Shown here: positions 24,526 to 33,003 of the stretch, in pieces
How the letters are laid out: the number at the start of each line of letters is the position of its first letter
How positions within the stretch are numbered: the first letter of the stretch is position 1
Assembly (NCBI GenBank): GCA_019414515.1
Contig: DXLX01000040.1
Location: forward strand, 1 to 44,135
Reading direction: 5' to 3'
DNA from: Collinsella sp.
GTDB lineage: Bacteria > Actinomycetota > Coriobacteriia > Coriobacteriales > Coriobacteriaceae
Length of the DNA: 44,135 bases
Program-made: the position numbers and the translations under genes
The notes under the pieces: generated by a model
Told to the model about the DNA's origin: nothing
The model's database searches: none
What the model saw: the letters and a program-made list of their open reading frames with translations, nothing else

Positions 24526-25569
24526 TTAAGCATTGGTCTGGACGAAGCCGCCATCAAACGCATTGGCCTCGAGCACGCGGGCACAGCCGTTAACGACGTT
24601 ATCGAGCGCCGTGGGGCTGACGTTGACCGAAACACCGGTCTCATCGCGCAGGCGCACGTCGAGACCGCGCAGCAGCGCGCCGCCACCAGTCAGCAAAATG
24701 CCGTAGTACATAAGGTCCGAGGCAAGATCGGGCGGCGTGGCATCGAGGGCGTCCTTGACGGCCTTGGCCATCTCGTCGAGCGGCTTGTTGAGCGCGCGAC
24801 GAATCTCCTCGCTCTCGATGCGCACGGTCTTGGGCAGACCGGTGATCACGTCGCGGCCGTTGACCTCGACGTCGAGCTCGTCCTTGAGCGGCACGGCGGA
24901 ACCGACCTTGATCTTGATGTCCTCTGCCGTACGCTCGCCGATGGCAAGGTTGTAGGCATCGCGAACGTGCGTGAGGATGGCCTGATCGAACTCGTCGCCG
25001 GCAATACGGATGGACTGCGAGACGACGATGCCGCCCATAGCGATAACGGCAACCTCGGTGGTACCGCCACCGATGTCGATGACCATGGAGCCGGTGGGTT
25101 CCTCGACGGGCAGGTCGGCGCCGATAGCGGCGGCCATAGGCTCTTCGATCAGATAGGCCTGGCGAGCGCCGGCTTGGATCGTAGCCTCAAAGACGGCACG
25201 CTTCTCGACAGACGTGACACCGGAGGGAACGCAGACGACAACGCGCGGACGCGGGGTCCACGGATAGCGCTTCTCAGACGCCTTGTCGATAAAGTAGCGG
25301 AGCATGGCCTCGGTAACATCGAAGTCGGCGATGACGCCGTCCTTCAGGGGACGAACGGCCACGATGTTGCCGGGCGTACGGCCGAGCATGCGCTTTGCCT
25401 CGATACCGACCGCGAGGATGCGCTCGTCGTTCTTGTCGATGGCGACAACAGAGGGCTCGCGAATGACGATGCCCTTGCCACGCACGGAGACAAGCGTATT
25501 TGCGGTGCCGAGGTCGATGGCAAGATCGCCCGCATAGCTACCGAAGAACATATCCATCAAAGAAAACAA
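24526..25569 (-). CDS. mreB: rod shape-determining actin MreB
   Basis: This 347-residue actin homologue has the phosphate loop DLAIDLGTANTLV (~15-27), the EPSVVAID segment, EEPMAAAIGADLPV, and IGGGTTEVAVIA for ATP binding, and GILLTGGGALLRG near the C terminus. It forms membrane-bound filaments that direct lateral-wall synthesis. The TTG start at 25569 has AGGAG five bases upstream; ATG codons at 25557 and 25551 lie too far from that site. It heads the mreBCD-mrdA-rodA operon, implying a rod-shaped cell. Confidence 0.97.
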   Translation of the reverse strand: MFSLMDMFFGSYAGDLAIDLGTANTLVSVRGKGIVIREPSVVAIDKNDERILAVGIEAKRMLGRTPGNIVAVRPLKDGVIADFDVTEAMLRYFIDKASEKRYPWTPRPRVVVCVPSGVTSVEKRAVFEATIQAGARQAYLIEEPMAAAIGADLPVEEPTGSMVIDIGGGTTEVAVIAMGGIVVSQSIRIAGDEFDQAILTHVRDAYNLAIGERTAEDIKIKVGSAVPLKDELDVEVNGRDVITGLPKTVRIESEEIRRALNKPLDEMAKAVKDALDATPPDLASDLMYYGILLTGGGALLRGLDVRLRDETGVSVNVSPTALDNVVNGCARVLEANAFDGGFVQTNA

Positions 25570-25629
25570 CGCAACTCCTGATGTGTTGGATGATTGCTGG
25601 AAAACTACTAGCTCATCATACTAGCGCAA

Positions 25630-25662
25630 GCCCGGCACCTCACTTGCGGTGAAGCGCCGGGC
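25630..25662 (-). terminator. GC-rich hairpin after the TPR protein gene
   Basis: GCCCGGC (25630-25636) pairs with GCCGGGC (25656-25662), with a smaller TCAC/GTGA pairing inside. It lies 22 bases after the stop of the TPR gene and upstream of mreB. There is no clear U-tract on either strand, so it may be a weak terminator or just an RNA 3'-end structure. A TATGAT element at about 25613-25618 on the minus strand could belong to an mreB promoter. Confidence 0.4.
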
Positions 25663-25684
25663 AAAGCTAAATCCCATAAGGTCA

Positions 25685-26989
25685 CTACTGGTTGTCAGCA
25701 GCCGAGAAATCCATATCGAGCGAGGAAACGGCCCAGCCGATATGGTTGTCGGAGCGCACGAATTTGACGGTGTACTCCTGCTCGCCGCCCTTGGACAGCG
25801 AAGCCTTAACCTTGGCGGTCGTCTCGGTCATGGACTGATCCATACCCTCGACGGACACGGTGGCACCCTGCGGAATCGAGGAGATGATCATCGACTTGGC
25901 GTCCTCGGACAGGCTCGAGGCCAGGCAAGACTCGGCCTTTGCGGTGTCACCGTCGCCGGCAGCCTGGAACAGATCGGTAACGACAGACTCCTGAGACGGG
26001 AAGCCAAAGCCGCGCGTGTAGGCAAAGCCCAGACCGCCCGCGGCGATCAAAATGAGCAGAAGCAGCACGATGAAGACTTTGAGGCCCGTGTGGCGATGGC
26101 GACGACGGACCTTGGCCTGCTTACGATCCTGACGGTCCTGCTGGACCATCTCGGACTCGGACAGCGTAAAGAAGCCGGTGTCCGAGGGATCGGGCATAAA
26201 CTGGCCGGTCGCGCCCGTAGGATCGAGCGGATCAACGGCAGGAGCGTCCATCGCGGGCGCCGGAGCCGTGGCCATAGCCGTCTGGGCAGACAGCGCGGCA
26301 AGCGAATCGTGCACGCGGGCAAGCTCATCGGCCTGCTCGGAGGTGAGCTGGTAGATGCCATCGGCAGTAGCGGCGTTAAAGGCGTCGAGTGCGTCGGAGG
26401 GGCGGCCGGCGGCAGAAAGCGCCTGACCCATGCCGGCGTTGAGCGCACGCGTGTCGTCGCGGGGACCGGCAAAGTCGATAGCCGTGCGGTAGGTCTCCAC
26501 GGCATCCGCCGGACGGCCAAGCTTAATGAAGCAACGACCGAGCTCGCCGAGTGCGGCGGCAGGAGCCGGATTGGCGCCGTCGATGGCGGCCTGACGAAAG
26601 GCAGTACCCGCGTTGGCATAGTCGCCCGACTGGAACAGCGCATTGCCCAGGCCCAGATAGGCCTTGAACGGCGTGGCATAGGAAGCATCCTGCGTAGCAG
26701 CAGAGAACGCCTGGGCGGCCGTCGTGTAGTCGCCCACGGCGGCGAGTGCCTTGCCGCGGTTGGTGAGCAGCGCGCCGCGCTTGCCGTAGGTGCCGTCATT
26801 GAGGGCAGCGGCGTAGGCCTCGGCGGCCTCGGCATACATGCCCAGGTGCATCAAGGCGTTACCACGAAGGTGATCGGCCTCGCCCATAATCTCATCGGGA
26901 GTTTTTGCCGCCCCAAGCATCTGGGCTGCAGCGGAAAAATCACCCGCGCGGTAAGCGGCGCGGCCCTGTTGGATCAGCTGGCTATTCAA
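25685..26989 (-). CDS. TPR-repeat membrane-anchored protein, function unknown
   Basis: This 434-residue protein begins with about six tetratricopeptide-like repeats (~3-220; pattern GRAAYRAGDFSAAAQML, GNALMHLGMYAEAAEAY, GNALFQSGDYANAGTAF). A linker rich in Pro/Ala/Asp follows, then a basic stretch (RRRHRHTG), one transmembrane helix (~304-324) and an extracytoplasmic C-terminal domain of ~100 residues resembling small nuclear transport factor-like stress domains (VVTDLFQAAGDGDTAKAESCL). Cytoplasmic TPRs plus an outer domain suggest a scaffold linking cytosolic partners to the envelope; that is inference. The TTG start at 26989 follows AAAGGGG. It is 11 bases after the cyclophilin gene. Confidence 0.75.
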   Translation of the reverse strand: MNSQLIQQGRAAYRAGDFSAAAQMLGAAKTPDEIMGEADHLRGNALMHLGMYAEAAEAYAAALNDGTYGKRGALLTNRGKALAAVGDYTTAAQAFSAATQDASYATPFKAYLGLGNALFQSGDYANAGTAFRQAAIDGANPAPAAALGELGRCFIKLGRPADAVETYRTAIDFAGPRDDTRALNAGMGQALSAAGRPSDALDAFNAATADGIYQLTSEQADELARVHDSLAALSAQTAMATAPAPAMDAPAVDPLDPTGATGQFMPDPSDTGFFTLSESEMVQQDRQDRKQAKVRRRHRHTGLKVFIVLLLLILIAAGGLGFAYTRGFGFPSQESVVTDLFQAAGDGDTAKAESCLASSLSEDAKSMIISSIPQGATVSVEGMDQSMTETTAKVKASLSKGGEQEYTVKFVRSDNHIGWAVSSLDMDFSAADNQ

Positions 26990-27000
26990 GGAAGTCCCCT

Positions 27001-27543
27001 TTACTCGTGAACGATCTCGACATGGACGATCTCGTCGCCGGCACGCAGCTGTGAAATCACATCGAGACCCTCGACCGTGGTACCAAAGACGGTGTAACCG
27101 GAATCGAGGTTATGCTGGGCACCCAGGCAGAAGTAGAACTGCGAACCCGCGGAATCGGGGTCCATGGAGCGCGCCATGGCAAGGGCACCATCGACATGGC
27201 TGTTGCGCGGATTGGTGGCAAACTCGCCCTTGATGCAGTAGCCGGGACCACCGGTACCGGGCATGCCGTCAGGGCCCTCAAGACCGGCAGCGACGTCGGC
27301 GCCGGACATATCGCGGGTATTGGGGTCGCCGCCCTGAATGACAAAGCCGGGCACATAGCGATGGAACTTAAGGCCATCATAGAAACCCATCGTGGAAAGC
27401 TCGCAGAAGTTCGCGACATGAATGGGAGCGCCCTCACCGTCAAACTTGACCTTGATGGTACCCTTCGACGTCTCGATAACGGCGCACTCGTCGCCGGCAA
27501 GCTGATACTCGGGCGTGTAGAGCTCTTTCTTAAAACCAAACAT
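27001..27543 (-). CDS. cyclophilin-type peptidyl-prolyl isomerase
   Basis: This 180-residue protein has the cyclophilin core: FCELSTMGFYDGLKFHRYVPGFVIQGGDP with catalytic-pocket FHR, then GALAMARSMDPDSAGSQFYFCLG and YTVFGTTVEGLDVISQL. No signal peptide is seen, so it is a cytoplasmic folding helper. It starts at ATG 27543 and is followed closely by the TPR gene, so the two probably share a transcript. Confidence 0.94.
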   Translation of the reverse strand: MFGFKKELYTPEYQLAGDECAVIETSKGTIKVKFDGEGAPIHVANFCELSTMGFYDGLKFHRYVPGFVIQGGDPNTRDMSGADVAAGLEGPDGMPGTGGPGYCIKGEFATNPRNSHVDGALAMARSMDPDSAGSQFYFCLGAQHNLDSGYTVFGTTVEGLDVISQLRAGDEIVHVEIVHE

Positions 27544-27582
27544 GTGGTTCCTTCCTCGTGCGTTTAAAGCATATTTGTACGA

Positions 27583-27612
27583 ATTGTAGCAATAAGCATG
27601 CGCTTACATCAA
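27583..27612 (-). promoter_or_regulatory. candidate promoter of the cyclophilin-TPR operon
   Basis: TTGATG (27607-27612) and TACAAT (27583-27588) on the minus strand are 18 bases apart, in an intergenic gap, giving a start about 35 bases before the cyclophilin ATG. The fit to the sigma-A consensus is fair. Confidence 0.45.
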
Positions 27613-27650
27613 TTGCGCACGTAGGTTATGCCGACTATGGCGAACTAATT

Positions 27651-28793
27651 TTAGGAACGCTGCTGCGGCTTCCAGGAGCCCACATTGGCGTCGTACTGGT
27701 TCAGCGCGCTGTTGCCGCCCTGCGCGATGGGCGCCAGGATCTCGCTTTGGTGGGAACTCATCGACTCACCATCAGGAATGGCCAGCGAGATATCCCAGCT
27801 CTGGCAGATCACGTCGACACGTTCGTACATCCACTTGGCAAGCTGCTTTAAGTGGGCGATGTCGTCCGCATAGACCGTATCGTCCTGATACTTAAGGTTG
27901 TTGAGCTCATCTTGCGTCTTTTTGATCTGGTCGCGCAGGGCGTAGGCACTCTGCGACAGCTCCTGACGGGTGGACAGCGGCGTTCGGAGATAACCGTTGT
28001 TAAAGGAATCGATGACCTCGCCAATCTGGTCCTCGTCACCGTAGGACACGATGGTCTGATACAGACCGTCGAGCCTGGTATAGAGTTGATCATCGGTCAG
28101 CACGGTTTCTTCCTGGACCACCTCGGCAGAATCGTCTTGCTTGGTATCGTCCTCAGTCGCCTCGCCCTTTTGGCGCGTGGGGAAGGTCGTCTGCGCAGCC
28201 TGACCAAACTGGTCGTAGAAGGCAGGCATGACACCCATGGGATCGGCCGTCACGAACCAATAGGCACCGCCGCAAACGACGGCAAGGACCGCGATGACGA
28301 TGAGCGGCTTGGGGATATGACGCTTGTGCTTGTGATAGGCGTCCTCGTCGGGATGCACCTTGCGCTTGGGTTTTTGAGCATCGTCATGCAGGGAAACGGG
28401 CGTGGGAATATCGACCTTGGGGATACCGAAATCCTTATCGAAGGCCGGCAGCACGCAGGTCTCGTTGGGGTCGGCGGCATCCGAAAGCACCGCAGCGGCA
28501 GAGGCCGGCGCATGAGGCACCTCGGTATCGATCTGCTCTTGCGTTAGGCGCGGAAAGCCCGCCGTGCGGCCCGCTGCCAGGTCGGATGCGGCCGCGTCCT
28601 CGGAGAGGATACCCGGAGCAGGGCGTCCGCATTTTGGGCACGTGCGATCATGCGGAGAAAGACGGGCACCGCAGCCCTCACAGAACACGAACTCGGTGTG
28701 TTCGGGACCATCGCCCGGACCCACATAGGCGTTGCAGTAGGGGCAGAACGAGGCGCCGTCCTCGATAGTCTTAAGGCAATGCGGGCAGATCAC
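27651..28793 (-). CDS. zinc-ribbon membrane protein, function unknown
   Basis: This protein of ~380 residues begins with two zinc ribbons: CPHC and CPYC near the N terminus, then CEGC and CPKC (~36-56). A variable Pro/Asp linker is followed by a His/Lys-rich patch (HKHKRHIPKP), one transmembrane helix (~158-177, LIVIAVLAVVCGGAYWFV) and an outer domain of ~200 residues with coiled-coil tendency. GTG 28793 is chosen as start: it gives the usual MICPHC beginning and has AGAGGA upstream, while the longer frame to 28823 lacks a site. The layout (cytosolic sensor-like ribbons, one helix, outer domain) mirrors the nearby TPR protein. Confidence 0.7.
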   Translation of the reverse strand: MICPHCLKTIEDGASFCPYCNAYVGPGDGPEHTEFVFCEGCGARLSPHDRTCPKCGRPAPGILSEDAAASDLAAGRTAGFPRLTQEQIDTEVPHAPASAAAVLSDAADPNETCVLPAFDKDFGIPKVDIPTPVSLHDDAQKPKRKVHPDEDAYHKHKRHIPKPLIVIAVLAVVCGGAYWFVTADPMGVMPAFYDQFGQAAQTTFPTRQKGEATEDDTKQDDSAEVVQEETVLTDDQLYTRLDGLYQTIVSYGDEDQIGEVIDSFNNGYLRTPLSTRQELSQSAYALRDQIKKTQDELNNLKYQDDTVYADDIAHLKQLAKWMYERVDVICQSWDISLAIPDGESMSSHQSEILAPIAQGGNSALNQYDANVGSWKPQQRS

Positions 28794-28896
28794 GGCATCC
28801 TCTTTTCGAAGCAATTCAAACAATCGAGGTTAGAGCATAACATCGCCACGGCCCCACAGGAACAAGGCACCAATTCAACATCGCCAGGGCGCGTAG

Positions 28897-31620
28897 CTAC
28901 TTCTTCTTTTTGCTTGGCATCGAGACTTTGATGCCTTGGGCGGACTTGGTCACACGAGAGCGCTTAGCTCCGGTACTCTTCTTTTTCTTGGGCTGGGCCT
29001 GGGCCACGCCCTCGAGTGCGCGGACCTCGGCCTCGCGAGCGGTGCGATCTTCGCGGCGCTGCGCCATGTCGGCGGCGACGCGCTTGGCAAAACGTTCGGC
29101 CGTCGAGCCCGTCGAGCTCACCTTGCCGCCACCGCGACCCAGGCGGACGCGCACACCGCGGCCAAAACCAGTTGCGGCATGACGACGACGCGGCTTGAGC
29201 GAATCCATCATCGTGGCGAGCTTAAAGAACACCGAGCAGGTAAAGACCACGATGACAGCCAAGATAACCATCTGGCCCATCGGCAGGTTAGCAATAGACA
29301 GCAGCTCCGGGAATCCGATAACGCCCACCAGGATGCCGGCGACTACAAACACAAAGAGCACCACACGTAAGGGCGTGAGAGGCTGTGAGATGCGCCAGAT
29401 CAGGCTGACGCTCGCCGCGCACGACGTAAGCAGGCACATCGTAGACAGTGTGAGCTGGCTAAAGCCAAACACGCGCGCCACAAAGATATCGAGTGCCGCA
29501 GCCAAAATGACCGCAATCGACGCCGGCAGTGCACGCTTGAGTACGTTGCTCAAAAACGCACCCTTCACGCGAGCATTGTTGGGCTCCAGGCCCAACACAA
29601 AGCCCGGCGCGCCGATGCAAAAGAAGTTGATGAGCGTCATCTGGATGGGCTCGAAGGGGTACGGCGGCAGCGCGATGCACAGCGCCGCCAGGCCCATCGA
29701 GAACAGCGTCTTGGTCAGGAACAGCGACGCCGAACGCTGCAGGTTGTTGATGGAGCGACGGCCCTCGGCCACCACGGCGGGCATCGAGGCAAAGTCGTTG
29801 TCAACGAGTACGATCTCGGCCACGTTGCGCGCGGCATCGGAGCCGGCCGCCATGGCGACGGAGCAGTCGGCCTCCTTGAGCGCCAGCACGTCGTTGACGC
29901 CGTCGCCCGTCATGGCCACGGTGTGCTCGCGGCGCTTGAGCGCCTGCACGAGCTCGCGCTTCTGCTGCGGGGTCACACGACCAAAGACATGGTAGCGGTC
30001 CACTGCGGCATCGAGCTTGGCCGGCGTATCGAGCGTCGTGGCGTCCACATAAGCGTCCGCCCCCGGCACGCCCACCACGCGCGCGATCGACGACACCGTA
30101 CGCGGGTCGTCACCACTGATCACGTTGAGGGTCACGCCCTGCTCGTTAAAGTAGCCGATGGTCTCGGCCGCCGAGGTACGAATCTCATCGCGGATGGTCA
30201 CAAAGCCCACGGGCTCGGCCTCGCCCACCATATCGCCATCGGGCGTAAAGCCGTCCACGCGCGCCACCACGAGCACGCGGCAGGTATCGGCAAGCTCGGC
30301 GACACGGTTCTCGACCTGCGAAAACACACGATCAGAGAGCACAAACTGCGCCGCACCCATCACATAGGAGCCCTGCGCAAACGACGCGCCGCTCCACTTT
30401 TTGGAGGACGAGAACGGAATGACCGACAGCGGCTCAGACACCTCGACCGGGCGGTCGGCGTAATAGTTGAGCAGCGCCTGGCAGGTCTCGTTGGCATCGG
30501 CCGAAGTCGCACGCGCGACGTTAGCCAGTGCAAAATCGAGCACCGTGGTATCGACGGGAACGGCCGCCTCGTCCGAGCCGGCGCCTAGACTCACGCCCTC
30601 AACCGGCAGCGGATACGTGCCCTCGACCTCCATGCGGCCCGACGTGATGGTGCCCGTCTTATCCAGGCACAGCACGTCGACGCGAGCGAGTGTCTCGATG
30701 CAGTAGAGCTGCTGTGCCAGCACCTTGCGGCGGGCCAGGCGCACCGTGGCGATGGCGAGCACCGACGAAGTCAGCAGCACCAGGCCTTGCGGGATCATAC
30801 CCAGCAGGGCGCCCACCGTGGACAGCAGCGCCGACGAAGGCACATAACCGGCCAACAGCTCGGAGAAGCACCACGAAAGCGCGCTATCGCCCGGGGTTCC
30901 CGCGGCATCCCACAGCTCGCTCACACTCGAGGCAAACAACGCCAAACCGAGCGGGATCATGATGATGCTCGCAAAGCGCACGATGGCGTTCAGCGCGTTC
31001 ATGATCTCGGAATTAACCTTTTTGACGTACTTGGCCTCGTTATTAATTTTGGCCACGTAGTTGTCGGCGCCGACATGGATCACGCGGGCGCGCAGCAGGC
31101 CCGAGTCGATAAAGCTGCCGCTCATGAGCTCAGAGCCTGGCTGTTTCTTAATAAGGTCGCTCTCGCCCGTCAGCAGGCTCTCGTTCACGAGCGCCTCGCC
31201 CGACACCACCACGGCGTCGGCGGGAATCTGGTCGCCGCGCCCCAAGCGGATGATGTCGTCGAGCACGATCTGGTCCAGGCCGAGCTCCACCTCGGCGCCG
31301 TCGCGCACCGCGATGGCCTTCTTGGAGGTCAGCAGCGTGAGCTTATCGACCATCTTCTTGGAACGCATGGACTGAATGACGCCAATAGCGGTGTTCAAGA
31401 ACACCACGAACAGGAACGTCAGATTCTTAAACGAACCGGTCAAAATGACCAGGAAAGCCAAGATCACGTTGATCAAATTGAACAGCGTGCAGAGGTTCTC
31501 GATGATGAGCTCTTTGACCGACTTGGTCTTGAGTTCCATGTTGCGGTTTATTTTACCGGCGGCGATACGCTCCTCGACCTCGGCGGTTGAGAGTCCGCGC
31601 TCGATATCCGTTGCTGCCAT
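28897..31620 (-). CDS. P-type cation-transporting ATPase
   Basis: This protein of ~907 residues is a full P-type ATPase: the actuator loop LLTGESD, membrane helix 4 with IPQGLVLL, the phosphorylated Asp in LDKTGTITSG (~320), KWSGASF for nucleotide binding, and the MTGDGVNDVLALKEAD hinge. The IPQGL helix and overall pattern suggest a calcium-type pump related to mycobacterial CtpE, but the ion is not certain. After the last membrane helix there is an unusual ~100-residue Arg/Lys-rich tail ending in KKKK. ATG 31620 is chosen with a weak GGGA site; GTG 31635 and ATG 31632 are alternatives. It is transcribed as a single gene. Confidence 0.9.
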   Translation of the reverse strand: MAATDIERGLSTAEVEERIAAGKINRNMELKTKSVKELIIENLCTLFNLINVILAFLVILTGSFKNLTFLFVVFLNTAIGVIQSMRSKKMVDKLTLLTSKKAIAVRDGAEVELGLDQIVLDDIIRLGRGDQIPADAVVVSGEALVNESLLTGESDLIKKQPGSELMSGSFIDSGLLRARVIHVGADNYVAKINNEAKYVKKVNSEIMNALNAIVRFASIIMIPLGLALFASSVSELWDAAGTPGDSALSWCFSELLAGYVPSSALLSTVGALLGMIPQGLVLLTSSVLAIATVRLARRKVLAQQLYCIETLARVDVLCLDKTGTITSGRMEVEGTYPLPVEGVSLGAGSDEAAVPVDTTVLDFALANVARATSADANETCQALLNYYADRPVEVSEPLSVIPFSSSKKWSGASFAQGSYVMGAAQFVLSDRVFSQVENRVAELADTCRVLVVARVDGFTPDGDMVGEAEPVGFVTIRDEIRTSAAETIGYFNEQGVTLNVISGDDPRTVSSIARVVGVPGADAYVDATTLDTPAKLDAAVDRYHVFGRVTPQQKRELVQALKRREHTVAMTGDGVNDVLALKEADCSVAMAAGSDAARNVAEIVLVDNDFASMPAVVAEGRRSINNLQRSASLFLTKTLFSMGLAALCIALPPYPFEPIQMTLINFFCIGAPGFVLGLEPNNARVKGAFLSNVLKRALPASIAVILAAALDIFVARVFGFSQLTLSTMCLLTSCAASVSLIWRISQPLTPLRVVLFVFVVAGILVGVIGFPELLSIANLPMGQMVILAVIVVFTCSVFFKLATMMDSLKPRRRHAATGFGRGVRVRLGRGGGKVSSTGSTAERFAKRVAADMAQRREDRTAREAEVRALEGVAQAQPKKKKSTGAKRSRVTKSAQGIKVSMPSKKKK

Positions 31621-31651
31621 ACCACGTCCCATCACGTCGCGTCGGTATAAG

Positions 31652-31685
31652 AAAAACCGCCCGGACCATGCGAGGTTCGGACGGT
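31652..31685 (-). terminator. intrinsic terminator of tRNA-Arg(CCG)
   Basis: On the minus strand a 12-pair stem with one mismatch and one G-T pair (31674-31685 with 31656-31667, six-base loop) is followed by TTTT (31652-31655) and CTT. It begins 11 bases after the tRNA CCA end and separates the tRNA from the P-type ATPase gene. Confidence 0.8.
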
Positions 31686-31696
31686 CTTACGTTCGA

Positions 31697-31773
31697 TGGT
31701 GCCCCATGTTGGATTCGAACCAACGGCCTTCTGCTCCGGAGGCAGACGCTCTAATCCCCTGAGCTAATAGGGC
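31697..31773 (-). tRNA. tRNA-Arg, anticodon CCG
   Basis: The minus strand folds into a complete cloverleaf: acceptor GCCCTAT with ATGGGGC (one T-G pair), D arm GCTC/GAGC, anticodon stem TCTGC/GCAGA with loop CTCCGGA (anticodon CCG), and the T arm with GGTTCGAATCC. The discriminator base is A and CCA is encoded (31697-31699). It reads the CGG arginine codon. Confidence 0.95.
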
Positions 31774-31784
31774 CAACGTTTGGC

Positions 31785-31814
31785 ATTATACCCAAGTGCA
31801 CCACGGGCTATCAA
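31785..31814 (-). promoter_or_regulatory. promoter of tRNA-Arg(CCG)
   Basis: TTGATA (31809-31814) and a perfect TATAAT (31785-31790) on the minus strand are 18 bases apart. The predicted start lies a few bases before the mature tRNA 5' end at 31773. This is the best-matching promoter seen in the window. Confidence 0.75.
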
Positions 31815-31867
31815 AATAAAAGAAAAAGCTTTGCAATTCCGAGGAAGACGCGGCGCAACGGCCCACT

Positions 31868-31896
31868 TTAGAAGGCAAAAGCGAGTCAGATAGTAT
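31868..31896 (+). promoter_or_regulatory. candidate promoter of the aromatic amino acid operon
   Basis: TTTAGA (31868-31873) and TAGTAT (31891-31896) are 17 bases apart, each matching four of six consensus bases. The predicted start (~31903) would place the terminator hairpin at 31920 almost at the 5' end of the transcript. A start further upstream is also possible; no better -35/-10 pair was found on the plus strand. Confidence 0.35.
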
Positions 31897-31919
31897 AAAC
31901 TCTCATGCACCATATATAC

Positions 31920-31944
31920 ACGGCTCGCGATGCGGGCCGTTTTT
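31920..31944 (+). terminator. intrinsic terminator in the aroF leader (possible attenuator)
   Basis: ACGGCTCGC (31920-31928) pairs with GCGGGCCGT (31932-31940) through nine pairs including one T-G, around a GAT loop. A T-run at 31940-31944 follows. It ends 33 bases before the aroF ATG, after no plus-strand gene, so it is best read as an attenuator. The upstream ACGGCCC (31858-31864) is exactly complementary to GGGCCGT (31934-31940) and could form an alternative structure if transcription starts upstream of it. Confidence 0.6.
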
Positions 31945-31977
31945 GCAAAAGTTATCCATCGAGGTGAGAGGCACACC

Positions 31978-33000
31978 ATGATTGCAATTTTAAAGCAGAG
32001 CGCCAGCGACGAGGCCGTCGGCCATATCGTCAGCTGGATTGAGAAAAAGGGCCTGAAGACCGATGTCTCGCGCGGCGAGAATGAGACGATTATCGGCCTG
32101 GTGGGCGATACGACCAAGATCGACCCGTTCCTGCTCGAGTCCATGGATGTCGTCGAGCGCGTGCAGCGCGTCTCCGAGCCGTTCAAGCGCGCCAACCGTA
32201 AATTCCACCCCGAGGACTCCGTCATCGACTGCGGCCACGGCGTCAAGATCGGCGGCGACCAGTTCCAGGTCATCGCCGGCCCGTGCTCCGTCGAGGGCGA
32301 GAACCTCATCCGCATCGCCCGCCGCGTGAAGGCCGCCGGTGCCACGATGCTGCGCGGCGGTGCCTACAAGCCCCGCACCTCCCCCTACGCCTACCAGGGC
32401 ATGGGCCCCGCCGGCCTCGACCTGCTGTGCGAGGCGTCTGCCGAGCTCGACATGCCGATCGTCACCGAGATCATGGATCCACGCGACGTGCAGGTCTTCT
32501 TGGACAAGAAGATTGACGTCATGCAGATCGGCGCCCGCAACGCCCAGAACTTCCCCCTGCTCAAGGAGGTCGGCAAGACCCAGACCCCGATTCTGCTCAA
32601 GCGCGGTATGTCCGGCACGATCGACGAGCTGCTTATGGCAGCCGAGTACATCATGAGCGAGGGCAACGACAACGTTATCCTGTGCGAGCGCGGCATCCGC
32701 ACCTTCGAGACCCGCACCCGCAATACCTTCGACCTCAACGCCGTGCCGGTGCTGCACCACCTGTCGCACCTGCCCGTCGTCGCCGACCCCAGCCACGCCA
32801 CCGGCTACACCCGCTACGTTGAGCCCATGGCGCTCGCCGCGACCGCCTGCGGTGCCAACGGCCTGGAGATCGAGGTCCACGACGAGCCGAGCCGAGCCTG
32901 GTCCGACGGCGCCCAGGCCCTCACCCCCGATCAGTTCGACGACACCATGCGCCGCATCCGAGCCATCCGCGAGGTCGTCTGCCAAGAGACCATGGAGTAG
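31978..33000 (+). CDS. aroF: 3-deoxy-7-phosphoheptulonate (DAHP) synthase
   Basis: This 340-residue enzyme makes DAHP from PEP and erythrose 4-phosphate, the first step of aromatic synthesis. The N-terminal ~70 residues form a ferredoxin-like domain as in the Thermotoga-type enzyme, where it mediates Tyr/Phe feedback. The barrel follows, with AGPCSVE, MLRGGAYKPRTSPYAYQG, ILLKRGMSGTI and VVADPSHATGY. ATG 31978 is chosen (GAGAGG seven bases upstream); the longer frame to 31930 runs through the terminator hairpin. It is first in a plus-strand run of eight aromatic genes, with tyrA three bases after its stop. Confidence 0.96.
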   Translation: MIAILKQSASDEAVGHIVSWIEKKGLKTDVSRGENETIIGLVGDTTKIDPFLLESMDVVERVQRVSEPFKRANRKFHPEDSVIDCGHGVKIGGDQFQVIAGPCSVEGENLIRIARRVKAAGATMLRGGAYKPRTSPYAYQGMGPAGLDLLCEASAELDMPIVTEIMDPRDVQVFLDKKIDVMQIGARNAQNFPLLKEVGKTQTPILLKRGMSGTIDELLMAAEYIMSEGNDNVILCERGIRTFETRTRNTFDLNAVPVLHHLSHLPVVADPSHATGYTRYVEPMALAATACGANGLEIEVHDEPSRAWSDGAQALTPDQFDDTMRRIRAIREVVCQETME

Positions 33001-33003
33001 CTC

